In this document: one piece after another, positions 1 to 7,846 of the stretch
How positions within the stretch are numbered: the first letter of the stretch is position 1
Layout: the number at the start of each line of letters is the position of its first letter
Source: Ruminococcus flavefaciens
GTDB taxonomy: Bacteria > Bacillota > Clostridia > Oscillospirales > Ruminococcaceae
DNA: 16,688 bases
Assembly: GCA_002348905.1 (NCBI GenBank)
Contig: DEBW01000086.1
Span: forward strand, 7,006 to 23,693
Reading direction: 5' to 3'
The notes under the pieces: generated by a model
The model's input: only the letters and a program-made list of their open reading frames with translations
What the model was told of the DNA's origin: nothing
The model's database searches: none
Made by a program: the position numbers and the translations under genes

Positions 1-280
1 GGCGAGGTATCAGCACACCTTTTCCGACCTTGAAAGGATATCCGAAGAATTCCCATTCACCGAGGATATATTGCAGAGGTTCGCCGTTTATGCGCCTTGA
101 TATCATACTGCGTATCTTTTCGGCAGTATCATCTTCAACGGCTTCAAGCGGCTTGAAAAGCGGATTTTTATCTCCGAGACAGTCCTGAAATATGCAAAGG
201 CAGTCAAATTCAGCATCGGGGATATCAGCCTTTTCAAGAGCAGCGGTACATTCCTTGCTGAGTTCTATCCTGTTTACCAT
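1..280 (-). CDS. prmC: Peptide chain release factor N5-glutamine methyltransferase, N-terminal part (cut by window edge)
   Basis: PrmC (HemK) transfers a methyl group from S-adenosylmethionine to the glutamine of the GGQ motif of release factors RF1 and RF2. Only the first 93 residues lie in the window. They match the helical N-terminal substrate-binding domain and end in the family's linker signature, GEPLQYILGEWEFFGYPF followed by VLIPR, which leads into the methyltransferase fold. The catalytic NPPY motif would lie beyond the left edge and cannot be checked. I chose the ATG at 280, preceded by GGAGG at a normal distance. The start overlaps the end of the DUF1385 gene by seven bases, so translation is probably coupled. 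In many Firmicutes this pair is followed by prfA. Confidence 0.9.
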   Translation of the reverse strand, partial: MVNRIELSKECTAALEKADIPDAEFDCLCIFQDCLGDKNPLFKPLEAVEDDTAEKIRSMISRRINGEPLQYILGEWEFFGYPFKVGKGVLIPR

Positions 281-1242
281 TTGTCCTCCGATTTGTCCTC
301 AGGGATACACGGCTTCATGGCAGCGATAGCGATCTCTATCATGCTGTCATCAGGTTCTCTTGTGGTAATTCTCTGCATGGCAAGACCTGGTGCAGAGAGT
401 ATCCTTGTGAAGATATTGTCGTTATTTCCGGCAAGACGGATGAATTCGTAGGATATGCCTACTACCAGCGGAAGTGTCACAAGGCTTATGAGCGAGCGCT
501 CCCACCAGACAAGTCCCTTTGGCACGAAGCACATAACGAATATACCCACGAGGAGTACGATGAATATAAAGCTTGTACCGCAGCGTTTATGAAAACGTGT
601 CTGTTTGCGGATATTTTCAACAGTAAGAGGAAGTTCAGCTTCGTGGCAGGCGATAGTCTTATGTTCAGCGCCGTGATACATGAACTGGCGCTTGATATCC
701 TTCATAAGGCTTATTGCAGCCATATATCCCACGAATAAGGCTATCTTTACGATGCCTTCGAGTACCGAGCGGAGTACGCCGGTATTCTCGATTCCCGGTA
801 TAAGACCTATTATGAGTTTCGGCAGGAATACAAACAGCACAACTGCCAGCACTACGCCCATTACAGAGCCTATGACCATGAGAGTGTCGTAGAAGCTGCC
901 GGAGTCCTTTTTTCCGCCGTCAGAAGTATCTTTAACGTCAGCGTTTTTGCTTTCCTCCTCGTCCTCTTCTGGCATCTGCTTTTCGGCAGACTTCATAGTG
1001 TACTTGTAGCCCTTTATAAGCGAGGTAACAAAGCTGAAACAGCCACGGACAAGCGGTACTTTCCTGTACCACGGAGCATTTTTTCCGTTGTTCTCGTCCC
1101 ATGTTTCAAGGTCGATAGTTCCGTCAGGCAGACGGCAAGCCATAGCTCCTTTATGCGGGCCAAGCATCATTATTCCTTCGATAAGAGCCTGACCGCCTAT
1201 TTTTGATTTGAATTTTTCCCCAGATAAATTTTCTTTTCCCAT
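274..1242 (-). CDS. yqhQ: DUF1385 family membrane protein (YqhQ-like)
   Basis: This 322-residue multi-pass membrane protein belongs to the DUF1385 family (Bacillus YqhQ), whose biochemical role I do not know. Visible family motifs are GGQALIEGIMMLGP (about 16-29), YHGAEHKTIACHE (about 189-201) and FHKRCGTSF (about 217-225), rich in conserved His, Glu and Cys. A charged Glu/Lys/Asp insert lies near 90-115. Hydrophobic segments follow at roughly 119-150, 160-180, 223-240 and 246-265. An in-frame GTG at 1254 overlaps the upstream stop codon but has no ribosome binding site. The ATG at 1242 has GGAG six bases upstream and starts right before the family homology, so I prefer it. The gene follows the histidine kinase and overlaps prmC, as expected from the common yqhQ-prmC arrangement. 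Confidence 0.88.
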   Translation of the reverse strand: MGKENLSGEKFKSKIGGQALIEGIMMLGPHKGAMACRLPDGTIDLETWDENNGKNAPWYRKVPLVRGCFSFVTSLIKGYKYTMKSAEKQMPEEDEEESKNADVKDTSDGGKKDSGSFYDTLMVIGSVMGVVLAVVLFVFLPKLIIGLIPGIENTGVLRSVLEGIVKIALFVGYMAAISLMKDIKRQFMYHGAEHKTIACHEAELPLTVENIRKQTRFHKRCGTSFIFIVLLVGIFVMCFVPKGLVWWERSLISLVTLPLVVGISYEFIRLAGNNDNIFTRILSAPGLAMQRITTREPDDSMIEIAIAAMKPCIPEDKSEDKW

Positions 1243-1253
1243 TTGGATCTCCA

Positions 1254-2657
1254 CTAATTTGATTTTGCAGGAAGGGTGATAGTAACAGTAGTACCCTTTC
1301 CTTCGCCCTCACTGGTTATGTCCATAGAACCGCCGTGCATAGCGATTATCTCGTCAGCGACAGCAAGACCTATTCCAGAACCTCGGCGGGTGTGGTTAGC
1401 CTTGTAAAATTTAGTCTTTACTTTGGCGAGGTCAGCGACTTTTATACCGCATCCGGTATCAGCCACGGAAACGATAACGCTGCCGTCATTTTCCTCAGCG
1501 CTGATAGTTACTGTATCGCCCGGAGAGGAATACTTTACGGCATTGTCGATAACATTTATGAATACCTGACGTATACGGTTCTTGTCGCCGTAAACGAAAG
1601 GGAGCATTTCAGGTTCATCGTAGATTATAGTTATATTCTCACGCCTTGCCTTGTCGCTGTAGATGAGTACAGCATCGCCAAGTTCGGCGAGGATATCCAT
1701 ATTTGCGTTTTGCAGGGTGAAGTGACCACTCTGCATACGTGAGAAGTCGAGAAGTTCCTCGACCATCTGTGAAAGACGTTCAGTCTCGTTAACGATAACG
1801 CCAACGCCTTTTTTCATAGTATCAGGGTTCTCACCGCCGTCAACCATGAGAGTTTCAGCCCAGCCTTTTATAGCGGTAAGAGGTGTGCGAAGCTCATGTG
1901 AAACGGAGGATATGAACTCATTTTTCATAGCCTCAGCGGAAGAAAGTTCATCCGCCATGTGGTTGATAGCTGTACAAAGTTCGCCTATCTCGTCATCGCT
2001 GTTGTTCTCGATACGCACCGAGAAATCGCCCATTGCGAATTTTCGGGTGATACTGCTTATCTGCCGTATAGGTCTTACGATAGAGCCGGCAAAGTAAAGA
2101 CCAGTAACAACTATGATGAATATGATAGACGTACATACTATCGTTACAAGGAGGATATACCCTCTGATAGTATTGTCTATCTCCGTAAGGGAAGTTACCA
2201 TTCTCACGGAGCTGTACTCGCTGTTGAACGAGGATATCGGCATAGATACCGCAAGTATCTTTTCGCCGCCGGCAAGTCTGCCGATATAGCTTCCTTCGCC
2301 GGATTCCATAGCCTGTTCGTAGTCGGGCATGAGCATATCATCGTCCGGAGAGAAGCCGGAGGAGGTGAGTACAACTCTGCCCTTGGCGTTTATAGCCATG
2401 AGTTCTATTTTGTCCTTCTCATTGAAGGTCTCAAGGGTATTTCTCATCTCAGCCGAGAAATTGGCGGAGCTGTCCTGAGAGTGTATGCTGAGTACGCTCG
2501 TAACGGCGTTGAGCTTTGATACGAGGTACTGCTTTGCCGAGCTGTAGAAATAAGCCTGTATAGCGTATATAACGACCATTTGAATTACCAGCAGGGCAAG
2601 TATGATAACGCCGAGATTGTTGAATATCCAGCGTCTGGTGATGCTTTTTTTAGCCAT
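1254..2657 (-). CDS. Sensor histidine kinase with HAMP domain
   Basis: Membrane sensor kinase of 467 residues. Order of parts: TM1 (about 14-38), an extracytoplasmic sensor region of about 125 residues, TM2 (about 167-190), a HAMP linker (about 191-243), the dimerisation/phosphoacceptor domain with SVSHELRTPL (His254 is the phosphorylation site), and a GHKL ATPase domain. The ATPase domain has an N-box around N372 (VIDNAVKYS), DTGCGI at 400-405 and GSGIGLA at 427-433. All key residues are present, so it should be active. Its start codon overlaps the stop of the response regulator gene (TAATG), marking an obligate pair. The architecture resembles PhoR/ResE-type kinases. The stimulus cannot be read from the sequence, although the FG-GAP-like lipoprotein upstream is a plausible accessory. 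Confidence 0.95.
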   Translation of the reverse strand: MAKKSITRRWIFNNLGVIILALLVIQMVVIYAIQAYFYSSAKQYLVSKLNAVTSVLSIHSQDSSANFSAEMRNTLETFNEKDKIELMAINAKGRVVLTSSGFSPDDDMLMPDYEQAMESGEGSYIGRLAGGEKILAVSMPISSFNSEYSSVRMVTSLTEIDNTIRGYILLVTIVCTSIIFIIVVTGLYFAGSIVRPIRQISSITRKFAMGDFSVRIENNSDDEIGELCTAINHMADELSSAEAMKNEFISSVSHELRTPLTAIKGWAETLMVDGGENPDTMKKGVGVIVNETERLSQMVEELLDFSRMQSGHFTLQNANMDILAELGDAVLIYSDKARRENITIIYDEPEMLPFVYGDKNRIRQVFINVIDNAVKYSSPGDTVTISAEENDGSVIVSVADTGCGIKVADLAKVKTKFYKANHTRRGSGIGLAVADEIIAMHGGSMDITSEGEGKGTTVTITLPAKSN

Positions 2658-3358
2658 TACTGAGGATCATCCCACTTGTAGCCGTAACCCCATATAGTAG
2701 TGATGTACTTGGGGTTGGAGGGTTCTTCTTCTATCTTCATGCGAATACGTCTTATATTAACATCAACGATCTTGTCATCGCCGTAGTAACTCTCTCCCCA
2801 TATGTGGTTGAGTATGCTTGCACGGTCGAGAGCGGTATTTTTATTGTTCATGAAGTATTCGAGTATCTGATACTCTACCTGAGTAAGCTCTATAGGAGCA
2901 CCGTCCTTTGTAACAGTACGGCTTTTGAGGTTGAGCACGAAAGGTCCTGACTCAATGACGGACTGCTTTTCGTTCTTGATAAAGCTCATGCACACACGGC
3001 GGTAAATAGCGTCAACACGGGCAGTAAGCTCTGACGGTGAGAAAGGCTTGGTTATGTAGTCGTCAGCGCCTATCATAAGACCGCTGACCTTATCCATTTC
3101 CTGAGTTCTTGCTGTTAGCATGATTATGCCGATAGTTGAGCTTTTCTCACGTATTCTCTTGCATACGGTGAAGCCGTCTATTCCCGGCATCATGATATCG
3201 AGAAGAATGATATCAAAATTGCCGTGTTCAGCTTCAAAAGTCTTGAGAGCAGCCTCGCCGCAGTTAACGTCAACAACGTCATAGCCGGCACGTTTTAGGT
3301 TTATTACTACGAATTCACGGATAGTATCCTCGTCCTCGCAGATAAGGATTCGTTTCAT
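2657..3358 (-). CDS. OmpR/PhoB-family response regulator
   Basis: DNA-binding response regulator of 233 residues, partner of the kinase encoded immediately downstream. The receiver domain has the acidic pocket E9/D10, the phosphoacceptor D54 (in LLDIMMPG), T82 and K104 (YITKPF). The C-terminal winged-helix domain shows LTQVEYQILEYF and the end motif IWGYGYKW typical of the OmpR/PhoB group. A longer reading from a TTG at 3376 is possible. The ATG at 3358 sits eight bases after AAGGAG and directly before the conserved start of the domain, so it is the better start. The 40-base gap to the lipoprotein gene contains no terminator, so these genes are probably co-transcribed. Target genes are unknown; autoregulation is common in the family but not shown here. 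Confidence 0.95.
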   Translation of the reverse strand: MKRILICEDEDTIREFVVINLKRAGYDVVDVNCGEAALKTFEAEHGNFDIILLDIMMPGIDGFTVCKRIREKSSTIGIIMLTARTQEMDKVSGLMIGADDYITKPFSPSELTARVDAIYRRVCMSFIKNEKQSVIESGPFVLNLKSRTVTKDGAPIELTQVEYQILEYFMNNKNTALDRASILNHIWGESYYGDDKIVDVNIRRIRMKIEEEPSNPKYITTIWGYGYKWDDPQ

Positions 3359-3398
3359 TATACCACTCCTTTGCAATAGAGTTATTAGCCGATAGCTT

Positions 3399-4718
3399 TT
3401 ATTCTTTAAATCTGAAATTTATCGCCACATCGCCTGAGTTTATGGAAAGACCGTCGCCGGTATCAGGATACTGCGGTATATAGGCGAGATATGAAGATTC
3501 TCCCTTGGTATGCAGAAGCATATACCCATTAGAGATCCTGTCCTCTTGTGAAACAGAGTCCTCAGCGCAGCATATACGCAGAAGCTCACGGGTTATCCTG
3601 CCGTCAACGTAGGTGCAGAACACCATTTCATCGTTGATAGCATCACGGACAACAGTTACTTTTCCACGCCATTTTTCGGGGAAAATAAATGCATAACCCT
3701 CGCCGATGCTGAAATAAGAAAGGTACTTGTGTTCAAGGGTATTGTCAGAGCCGAGGCGCTTCCAGTCGGTGAGCTTTATTTGTTCGCCCTCTGATACGTC
3801 CTCATAGCTCGGAGCTATCTCCTGTACAGGTATTTCAAGTTCGCCGTCATTGTCGATATCGTAAGAAGCGCAGCCGGAAGGGCGCAGAGTAGCGTGAGAA
3901 GCTTCCGGAGCGAATACCTTTTTAAGACCGCCGTCGCTGTCCATATATACGATATCTGTCTGTATAGAGCCTGTACCGGATACAGCGTCGATATAAAGAC
4001 CTGTTTTGCCGTCCGGAAGTCTGCCATAGCTGAGGTTGTCAAAATCAGCGAATGTGTCACTGAGCTCGCAGGCGTACTCGTGGTACTTGCCCTCAGCATC
4101 GAGCTGAAACGCCTTTGCAACGGCAGGCGAGCCGTTGGACGAACCGTTAAGCAGCAGGAATTCTTTATTGTTGTCGCCGTCAAGATCGGTGACATCTATG
4201 AAGGAGTATGACGCTCCGAATGTGGCTTTCATAGCGCCTTCATCGGGATCATAGTTGTATATTGTCACATTTTTTTCTGAGCGGTTTATGAGACTGCTTC
4301 CAACGATGAGATTGATGCGGTCGTTATTGCCGAGGCGTGAGATTATGACCTTTTCTATCTCAGAGCCTTCCGCAGCATTGTCGTACACCGAGCGCCATTT
4401 ATCGCCGTCCTGGTCGAGGACGTTTATGCGGAGCGTTATCTCGTCAACGCCGAGACCGTTTCTCTCGTAGAATACAACAGCTTCATTACCGCCATCGCCG
4501 TCTATATCATCAATGATAAAGGCGGAGAGGTATTTGCCTGATTTAGGGTATTTAAGGCGTATACCCTGACCAGTGGCTTTGGTCAGGGCGCTGAATATCT
4601 GCTCCTGCTCGACGCTAAGCTTCGGCGGAGCCATAAGATTATCTATACTTGTACCGAAGGTACAGCCCGTAAGGGACAGTACAGCCGGCAAAGCCAGCAA
4701 TGCTTTGTATATTTTCAT
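3399..4718 (-). CDS. Predicted lipoprotein with DxDxDG (FG-GAP/VCBS-like) repeats
   Basis: Predicted secreted lipoprotein of 439 residues. The signal peptide MKIYKALLALPAVLSLTGC ends in the lipobox LTGC, so Cys19 would be lipidated and the protein held on the outer face of the membrane. The mature part has repeated acidic loops like calcium-binding FG-GAP/VCBS blades: IDDIDGDGGNEAVVF (about 69-83), VTDLDGDNNKEFLLL (about 176-190) and YDIDNDGELEIPV (about 286-298). This suggests a small beta-propeller of unknown ligand. It sits 32 bases after citrate synthase and 40 bases before the response regulator, with no terminator on either side. A role as a surface partner of the two-component system is an inference. 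No clear ribosome binding site precedes the ATG, so translation may depend on coupling. Confidence 0.8.
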   Translation of the reverse strand: MKIYKALLALPAVLSLTGCTFGTSIDNLMAPPKLSVEQEQIFSALTKATGQGIRLKYPKSGKYLSAFIIDDIDGDGGNEAVVFYERNGLGVDEITLRINVLDQDGDKWRSVYDNAAEGSEIEKVIISRLGNNDRINLIVGSSLINRSEKNVTIYNYDPDEGAMKATFGASYSFIDVTDLDGDNNKEFLLLNGSSNGSPAVAKAFQLDAEGKYHEYACELSDTFADFDNLSYGRLPDGKTGLYIDAVSGTGSIQTDIVYMDSDGGLKKVFAPEASHATLRPSGCASYDIDNDGELEIPVQEIAPSYEDVSEGEQIKLTDWKRLGSDNTLEHKYLSYFSIGEGYAFIFPEKWRGKVTVVRDAINDEMVFCTYVDGRITRELLRICCAEDSVSQEDRISNGYMLLHTKGESSYLAYIPQYPDTGDGLSINSGDVAINFRFKE

Positions 4719-4750
4719 GCGTTTATATCGTCAGCGAAACGCCGCAGACA

Positions 4751-6109
4751 TTATTCTCTTTCTTCGAGTTTTACGTAGTCACGCTCTTTTGCGATAGCCT
4801 TGTAAGCAGGACGGATTATTCTTCCGCCCGTGAGTATCTCCTCCATGCGGTGAGCAGCCCAGCCTGCCATACGCGCAATTGCGAACAGCGGTGTGAAGAG
4901 CTCGTCTGGGATACCCAGCATACGGTAAACAAGTCCCGAATACATATCAACGTTAGCGCACATTGCCTTTGAGCTGCCCTTGAGCTCGAGGAATATCTCG
5001 GGAGTAAGTCTCTCGATAGTTTCAAGGAGTCTGAACTCAGCCTCGATATCCTTGCCCTTTGCAAGCTCGAAAGCCTTTTTCTTCAGTATAACGGCACGGG
5101 GATCGGAGATAGTATATACCGCGTGTCCCATACCGTAGATAAGACCTGAGCCGTCGTTTGTCTCCTTGCGGATAGTACGGCGCATATAGTCAGCAACTTC
5201 GCCTTCGTTGTCCCAGTGCTTGATATTTGCCTTGAAGTTGTCGAGCATATTTATTACCTTGATATTAGCACCGCCGTGACGAGGACCTTTAAGTGAGCAT
5301 ATAGCAGAAGAATATGCAGAATACGGATCTGTACCGGAGGAAGTGAGTACACGGCAGGTAAATGTAGAGTTGTTTCCGCCGCCGTGCTCAGCTTGTAACA
5401 TGAGGAGACGGTCAAGCATCTGTGCCTCTTCCTTGGTGTACTGTCTGTCAGGACGGAGAAGGGAGAGTATACACTGAGCAGTGTTTTCCTCGTAGTTGAT
5501 AGGATGCATTATCATACTTGCGTTGTCAAATACACGGCGTTTTACCTGATAAGCATTAGCCATGATGACAGGAAGCTTTGAGATAAGGCTGACAGCGGTT
5601 CTCATTTCGCTCTCAATGCCTTTGTTTTCACACTCGTCGTCGTAGGAATACAGAGCAAGTACTGAACGTGCAAGCTTGTTCATGATATTCTTTGACGGAG
5701 CTTTGAGTATCATATCCTCAACGAAACCTGTAGGGAGGTCACGTTTAAGGGAGATGTATGTATTGAAGTTCTGAAGTTCCTTTGGATTTGGCAGATGACC
5801 GAAAAGGAGAAGGAATGTTGTTTCTTCATAGCCGTAGCGGTCTTCTTCCTCAACATTGGCAACAAGATCGTTGATGTTGTATCCACGGTAGATAAGCTGA
5901 CCTGGGATAGGCTCACGCTCACCTTCGTTCATAAGATAGCCGTGAACGTTGCATATATTGGTGATACCTGCAACAACACCAGTACCGTCGCTGTTGCGCA
6001 GACCTCTCTTAACGTGATATTTTTCATAGAGTTTTGGCTCTATAGAGGAATTATCCTTTAATTCCTTGCATAAACCTGTAATGTTAGCGCCTGAAATGAA
6101 TGACGGCAT
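4751..6109 (-). CDS. gltA: Citrate synthase
   Basis: Condenses acetyl-CoA with oxaloacetate to citrate. In a fermentative anaerobe its main job is probably to feed an oxidative branch toward 2-oxoglutarate and glutamate. The 452-residue protein has the complete family active site: oxaloacetate-binding H242 (in EHGGGNN), catalytic H278 (LKGPRHGGAN), H329 (YGMGHAVYTISDPRA) and D388 (NVDMYSGLVYRMLGIP). It shows the long N-terminus and EHGGGN variant of clostridial-type enzymes. 2-Methylcitrate synthase activity cannot be excluded from sequence alone. The ATG at 6109 follows AGGAGAG, and a perfect consensus promoter lies just upstream. No aconitase or isocitrate dehydrogenase gene is in the window. 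It appears to be the first gene of a long operon running into lipoprotein, two-component, yqhQ and prmC genes. Confidence 0.94.
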   Translation of the reverse strand: MPSFISGANITGLCKELKDNSSIEPKLYEKYHVKRGLRNSDGTGVVAGITNICNVHGYLMNEGEREPIPGQLIYRGYNINDLVANVEEEDRYGYEETTFLLLFGHLPNPKELQNFNTYISLKRDLPTGFVEDMILKAPSKNIMNKLARSVLALYSYDDECENKGIESEMRTAVSLISKLPVIMANAYQVKRRVFDNASMIMHPINYEENTAQCILSLLRPDRQYTKEEAQMLDRLLMLQAEHGGGNNSTFTCRVLTSSGTDPYSAYSSAICSLKGPRHGGANIKVINMLDNFKANIKHWDNEGEVADYMRRTIRKETNDGSGLIYGMGHAVYTISDPRAVILKKKAFELAKGKDIEAEFRLLETIERLTPEIFLELKGSSKAMCANVDMYSGLVYRMLGIPDELFTPLFAIARMAGWAAHRMEEILTGGRIIRPAYKAIAKERDYVKLEERE

Positions 6110-6140
6110 ACGATCACTCTCCTAAATATATTCATTAATA

Positions 6141-6169
6141 ATTATACACCATATTCACGCTTATGTCAA
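6141..6169 (-). promoter_or_regulatory. Consensus sigma-A promoter of the citrate synthase operon
   Basis: On the minus strand, TTGACA (6164-6169) and TATAAT (6141-6146) are separated by exactly 17 bases. This is a full match to the vegetative consensus, about 30 bases upstream of the citrate synthase start. Strong, probably constitutive transcription is expected; no operator-like repeat is visible over it. Confidence 0.85.
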
Positions 6170-6239
6170 ATATAATTTCTGCAAAAGGGTACGCCTTTAT
6201 TGCATTTTTCAGGATAATTTAACATTGGAGGACAAAATA

Positions 6240-7259
6240 ATGAAAAAATACTTTGTTTCAGCAGTATTTCTAAGTGCAGTAATAGTGTTCGTGCCGGCTG
6301 TACCGGCGGTATTTTCGGGGAAAGCAGTGTACGGGAGCGAGCCTGTAAGCGAGGGTACAGCTATTGAGGAGTACATATCCGGTGAAGATACAGCCTTTTC
6401 GGGAGAACCATACAAAGTTCTTGATATATCCACCGGAAAGATAACAGAGGTAACTGTCAGGGACTACGTTATAGGCGCAGTATGCGCTGAAATGCCGGCA
6501 GCTTTTGAGGAGGAAGCATTGAAAGCTCAGGCGGTAGCAGCTCATACCTACGCTGAGCGTCAGCGCATAAAAGAAAAAGCTAAGCCGACAGAAGGTCTTG
6601 GCGGAGCTGATTTCTCAAACGATACATCAAAATATCAGGGATATTTCGATGATAAGCGTATACATCACTATTTCGGCGAAAACTACGACGAATACTATAA
6701 AAAGATAAGCTCAGCCGTTGACGATGTACTGCCGTATATGATAACGTATGATAATGAGCCTATTATTGCGGCATTCCACTCAATGTCCTCAGGAATGACT
6801 GAAAGCGCTGAAAATGCATGGGGAGCTAAAGTTGATTACCTTGTGCCAGTGGACAGCCATTACGATAAGTCAGCGCCGAAATATGAGGACGAAATGCGCT
6901 TTGACAGGGATTTTCTGAAAAATCGCCTTGAAAAAGTGTTCGAGGGCATAAATCTCGGAGATGATATGTCAAAATGGCTCACTGTTGCGGAAGTCTCGGA
7001 CTCAGGCACAGTCCTGACGGTAAGAGCAGGGGATAAGACCGTTTCCGGAAATGATATCCGTGTAGCTCTCGGACTTCGCTCTGCTGACTTTGATATATCT
7101 TTTGACGATGATGAAGCCGTATTCACTACAAGAGGCTACGGTCACGGAGTTGGTATGAGCCAGTACGGTGCAAACGCTATGGCAACAGCCGGAAGTACGT
7201 GGCAGGAGATAATCTCCCACTATTACCCGAACTGCTCGCTGACTGCGCAGAATGAATAA
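6240..7259 (+). CDS. spoIID: SpoIID/LytB-domain protein, probable stage II sporulation protein D
   Basis: SpoIID is a lytic transglycosylase that cuts peptidoglycan stripped of peptide side chains by SpoIIP, during engulfment of the forespore. The 339-residue protein has an N-terminal signal anchor (about 4-31). It then has the SpoIID core: VRDYVIGAVCAEMPAAFEEE (73-92) followed by ALKAQAVAAHTYAERQ, in which E84 is the expected catalytic glutamate. The C-terminal motif GYGHGVGMSQYG (299-310) and the ending WQEIISHYYP are also typical. The ATG at 6240 follows GGAGG by eight bases; an upstream in-frame TTG at 6225 overlaps that site and is unlikely. The gene stands alone, divergent from citrate synthase. 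Because related LytB-type proteins exist, assignment to sporulation rather than another wall process is likely, not certain. Confidence 0.88.
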   Translation: MKKYFVSAVFLSAVIVFVPAVPAVFSGKAVYGSEPVSEGTAIEEYISGEDTAFSGEPYKVLDISTGKITEVTVRDYVIGAVCAEMPAAFEEEALKAQAVAAHTYAERQRIKEKAKPTEGLGGADFSNDTSKYQGYFDDKRIHHYFGENYDEYYKKISSAVDDVLPYMITYDNEPIIAAFHSMSSGMTESAENAWGAKVDYLVPVDSHYDKSAPKYEDEMRFDRDFLKNRLEKVFEGINLGDDMSKWLTVAEVSDSGTVLTVRAGDKTVSGNDIRVALGLRSADFDISFDDDEAVFTTRGYGHGVGMSQYGANAMATAGSTWQEIISHYYPNCSLTAQNE

Positions 7260-7290
7260 AATTTGCCTTTAGAAATCAATTTTAATTTGC

Positions 7291-7319
7291 TGTACAAATC
7301 TCCGGAGATACGTTATAAT
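7291..7319 (+). promoter_or_regulatory. Likely sigma-A promoter for rnhA
   Basis: TATAAT at 7314-7319 is preceded, after a 17-base spacer, by TGTACA (7291-7296), a moderate -35 match. It lies 30 bases upstream of the rnhA start, in a gap with no terminator after spoIID, so some read-through from spoIID is also possible. Confidence 0.5.
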
Positions 7320-7349
7320 ATATATTATATCAGTACAAGGAGAGTGCTT

Positions 7350-7793
7350 ATGAAACATATAGAAATGTTCTCTGACGGAGCTTGCAGCGGTAATCCGGGC
7401 CCCGGAGGCTACGGCGTAGTCCTGAGATATAACGGCAAGGAAAAGGAACTTTCCGGCGGCGATGCCAATACTACCAACAACCGCATGGAGCTTATGGGAG
7501 TTATCATGGGACTTGCTGCTCTGAAAGAACCTTGCAAAGTTACTCTGACTACCGACAGCAAATACGTCGTTGACAGTATCACAAAAGGCTGGGTTTACGG
7601 CTGGAAGAAAAAAGGCTGGATAAAGTCCGATAAAAAACCTGCTCTGAATGTTGACCTCTGGGAAAAACTTCTGCCTCTGCTCGAAACTCATGAGGTGACT
7701 TTCGTGTGGGTAAAAGGTCACGCCGGTCACCCTGAAAATGAACGCTGCGACCGCCTCGCTGTCGCTCAGAGAGATATTTACTCAATGAAGTGA
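7350..7793 (+). CDS. rnhA: Ribonuclease HI
   Basis: Type 1 ribonuclease H, which degrades the RNA strand of RNA-DNA hybrids such as R-loops and primers. The 147 residues give a normal-length, compact family member without the extra N-terminal hybrid-binding domain seen in some Firmicutes. All catalytic residues are visible and sit almost where they are in the E. coli enzyme: D9 ([16 protein letters not shown]), E47 (NNRMELMG), D69 (LTTDSKYV), H124 (VWVKGHAGH) and D134 (NERCDRLA). The basic handle [13 protein letters not shown] (about 81-93) is also present. The ATG at 7350 follows AAGGAG by seven bases; the open frame extends upstream but without a ribosome binding site or homology. A strong hairpin ends the transcript just downstream. 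Confidence 0.96.
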   Translation: MKHIEMFSDGACSGNPGPGGYGVVLRYNGKEKELSGGDANTTNNRMELMGVIMGLAALKEPCKVTLTTDSKYVVDSITKGWVYGWKKKGWIKSDKKPALNVDLWEKLLPLLETHEVTFVWVKGHAGHPENERCDRLAVAQRDIYSMK

Positions 7794-7806
7794 ATAGTAT
7801 AAAAAT

Positions 7807-7837
7807 AACCGCTGGGAGGTTGACTCTCGGCGGTTTT
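7807..7837. terminator. Bidirectional terminator between rnhA and the rloB cassette
   Basis: A 12-bp stem (7807-7818 with 7824-7835, including two G-T pairs) closes a five-base loop, GTTGA. On the plus strand TTTT follows and ends rnhA. On the minus strand the stem is followed by ATTTTTA and would end the convergent rloB transcript. Confidence 0.8.
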
Positions 7838-7846
7838 GCTATGTAT

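Noticed and set aside
1242..1254. GTG at 1254 as the yqhQ start, overlapping the kinase stop
   Set aside because: It has no ribosome binding site, while the ATG at 1242 has GGAG at proper spacing.
1959..2519. Plus-strand open frame of 186 codons opposite the histidine kinase
   Set aside because: It overlaps the kinase coding region fully, lacks a ribosome binding site and has no recognisable domain.
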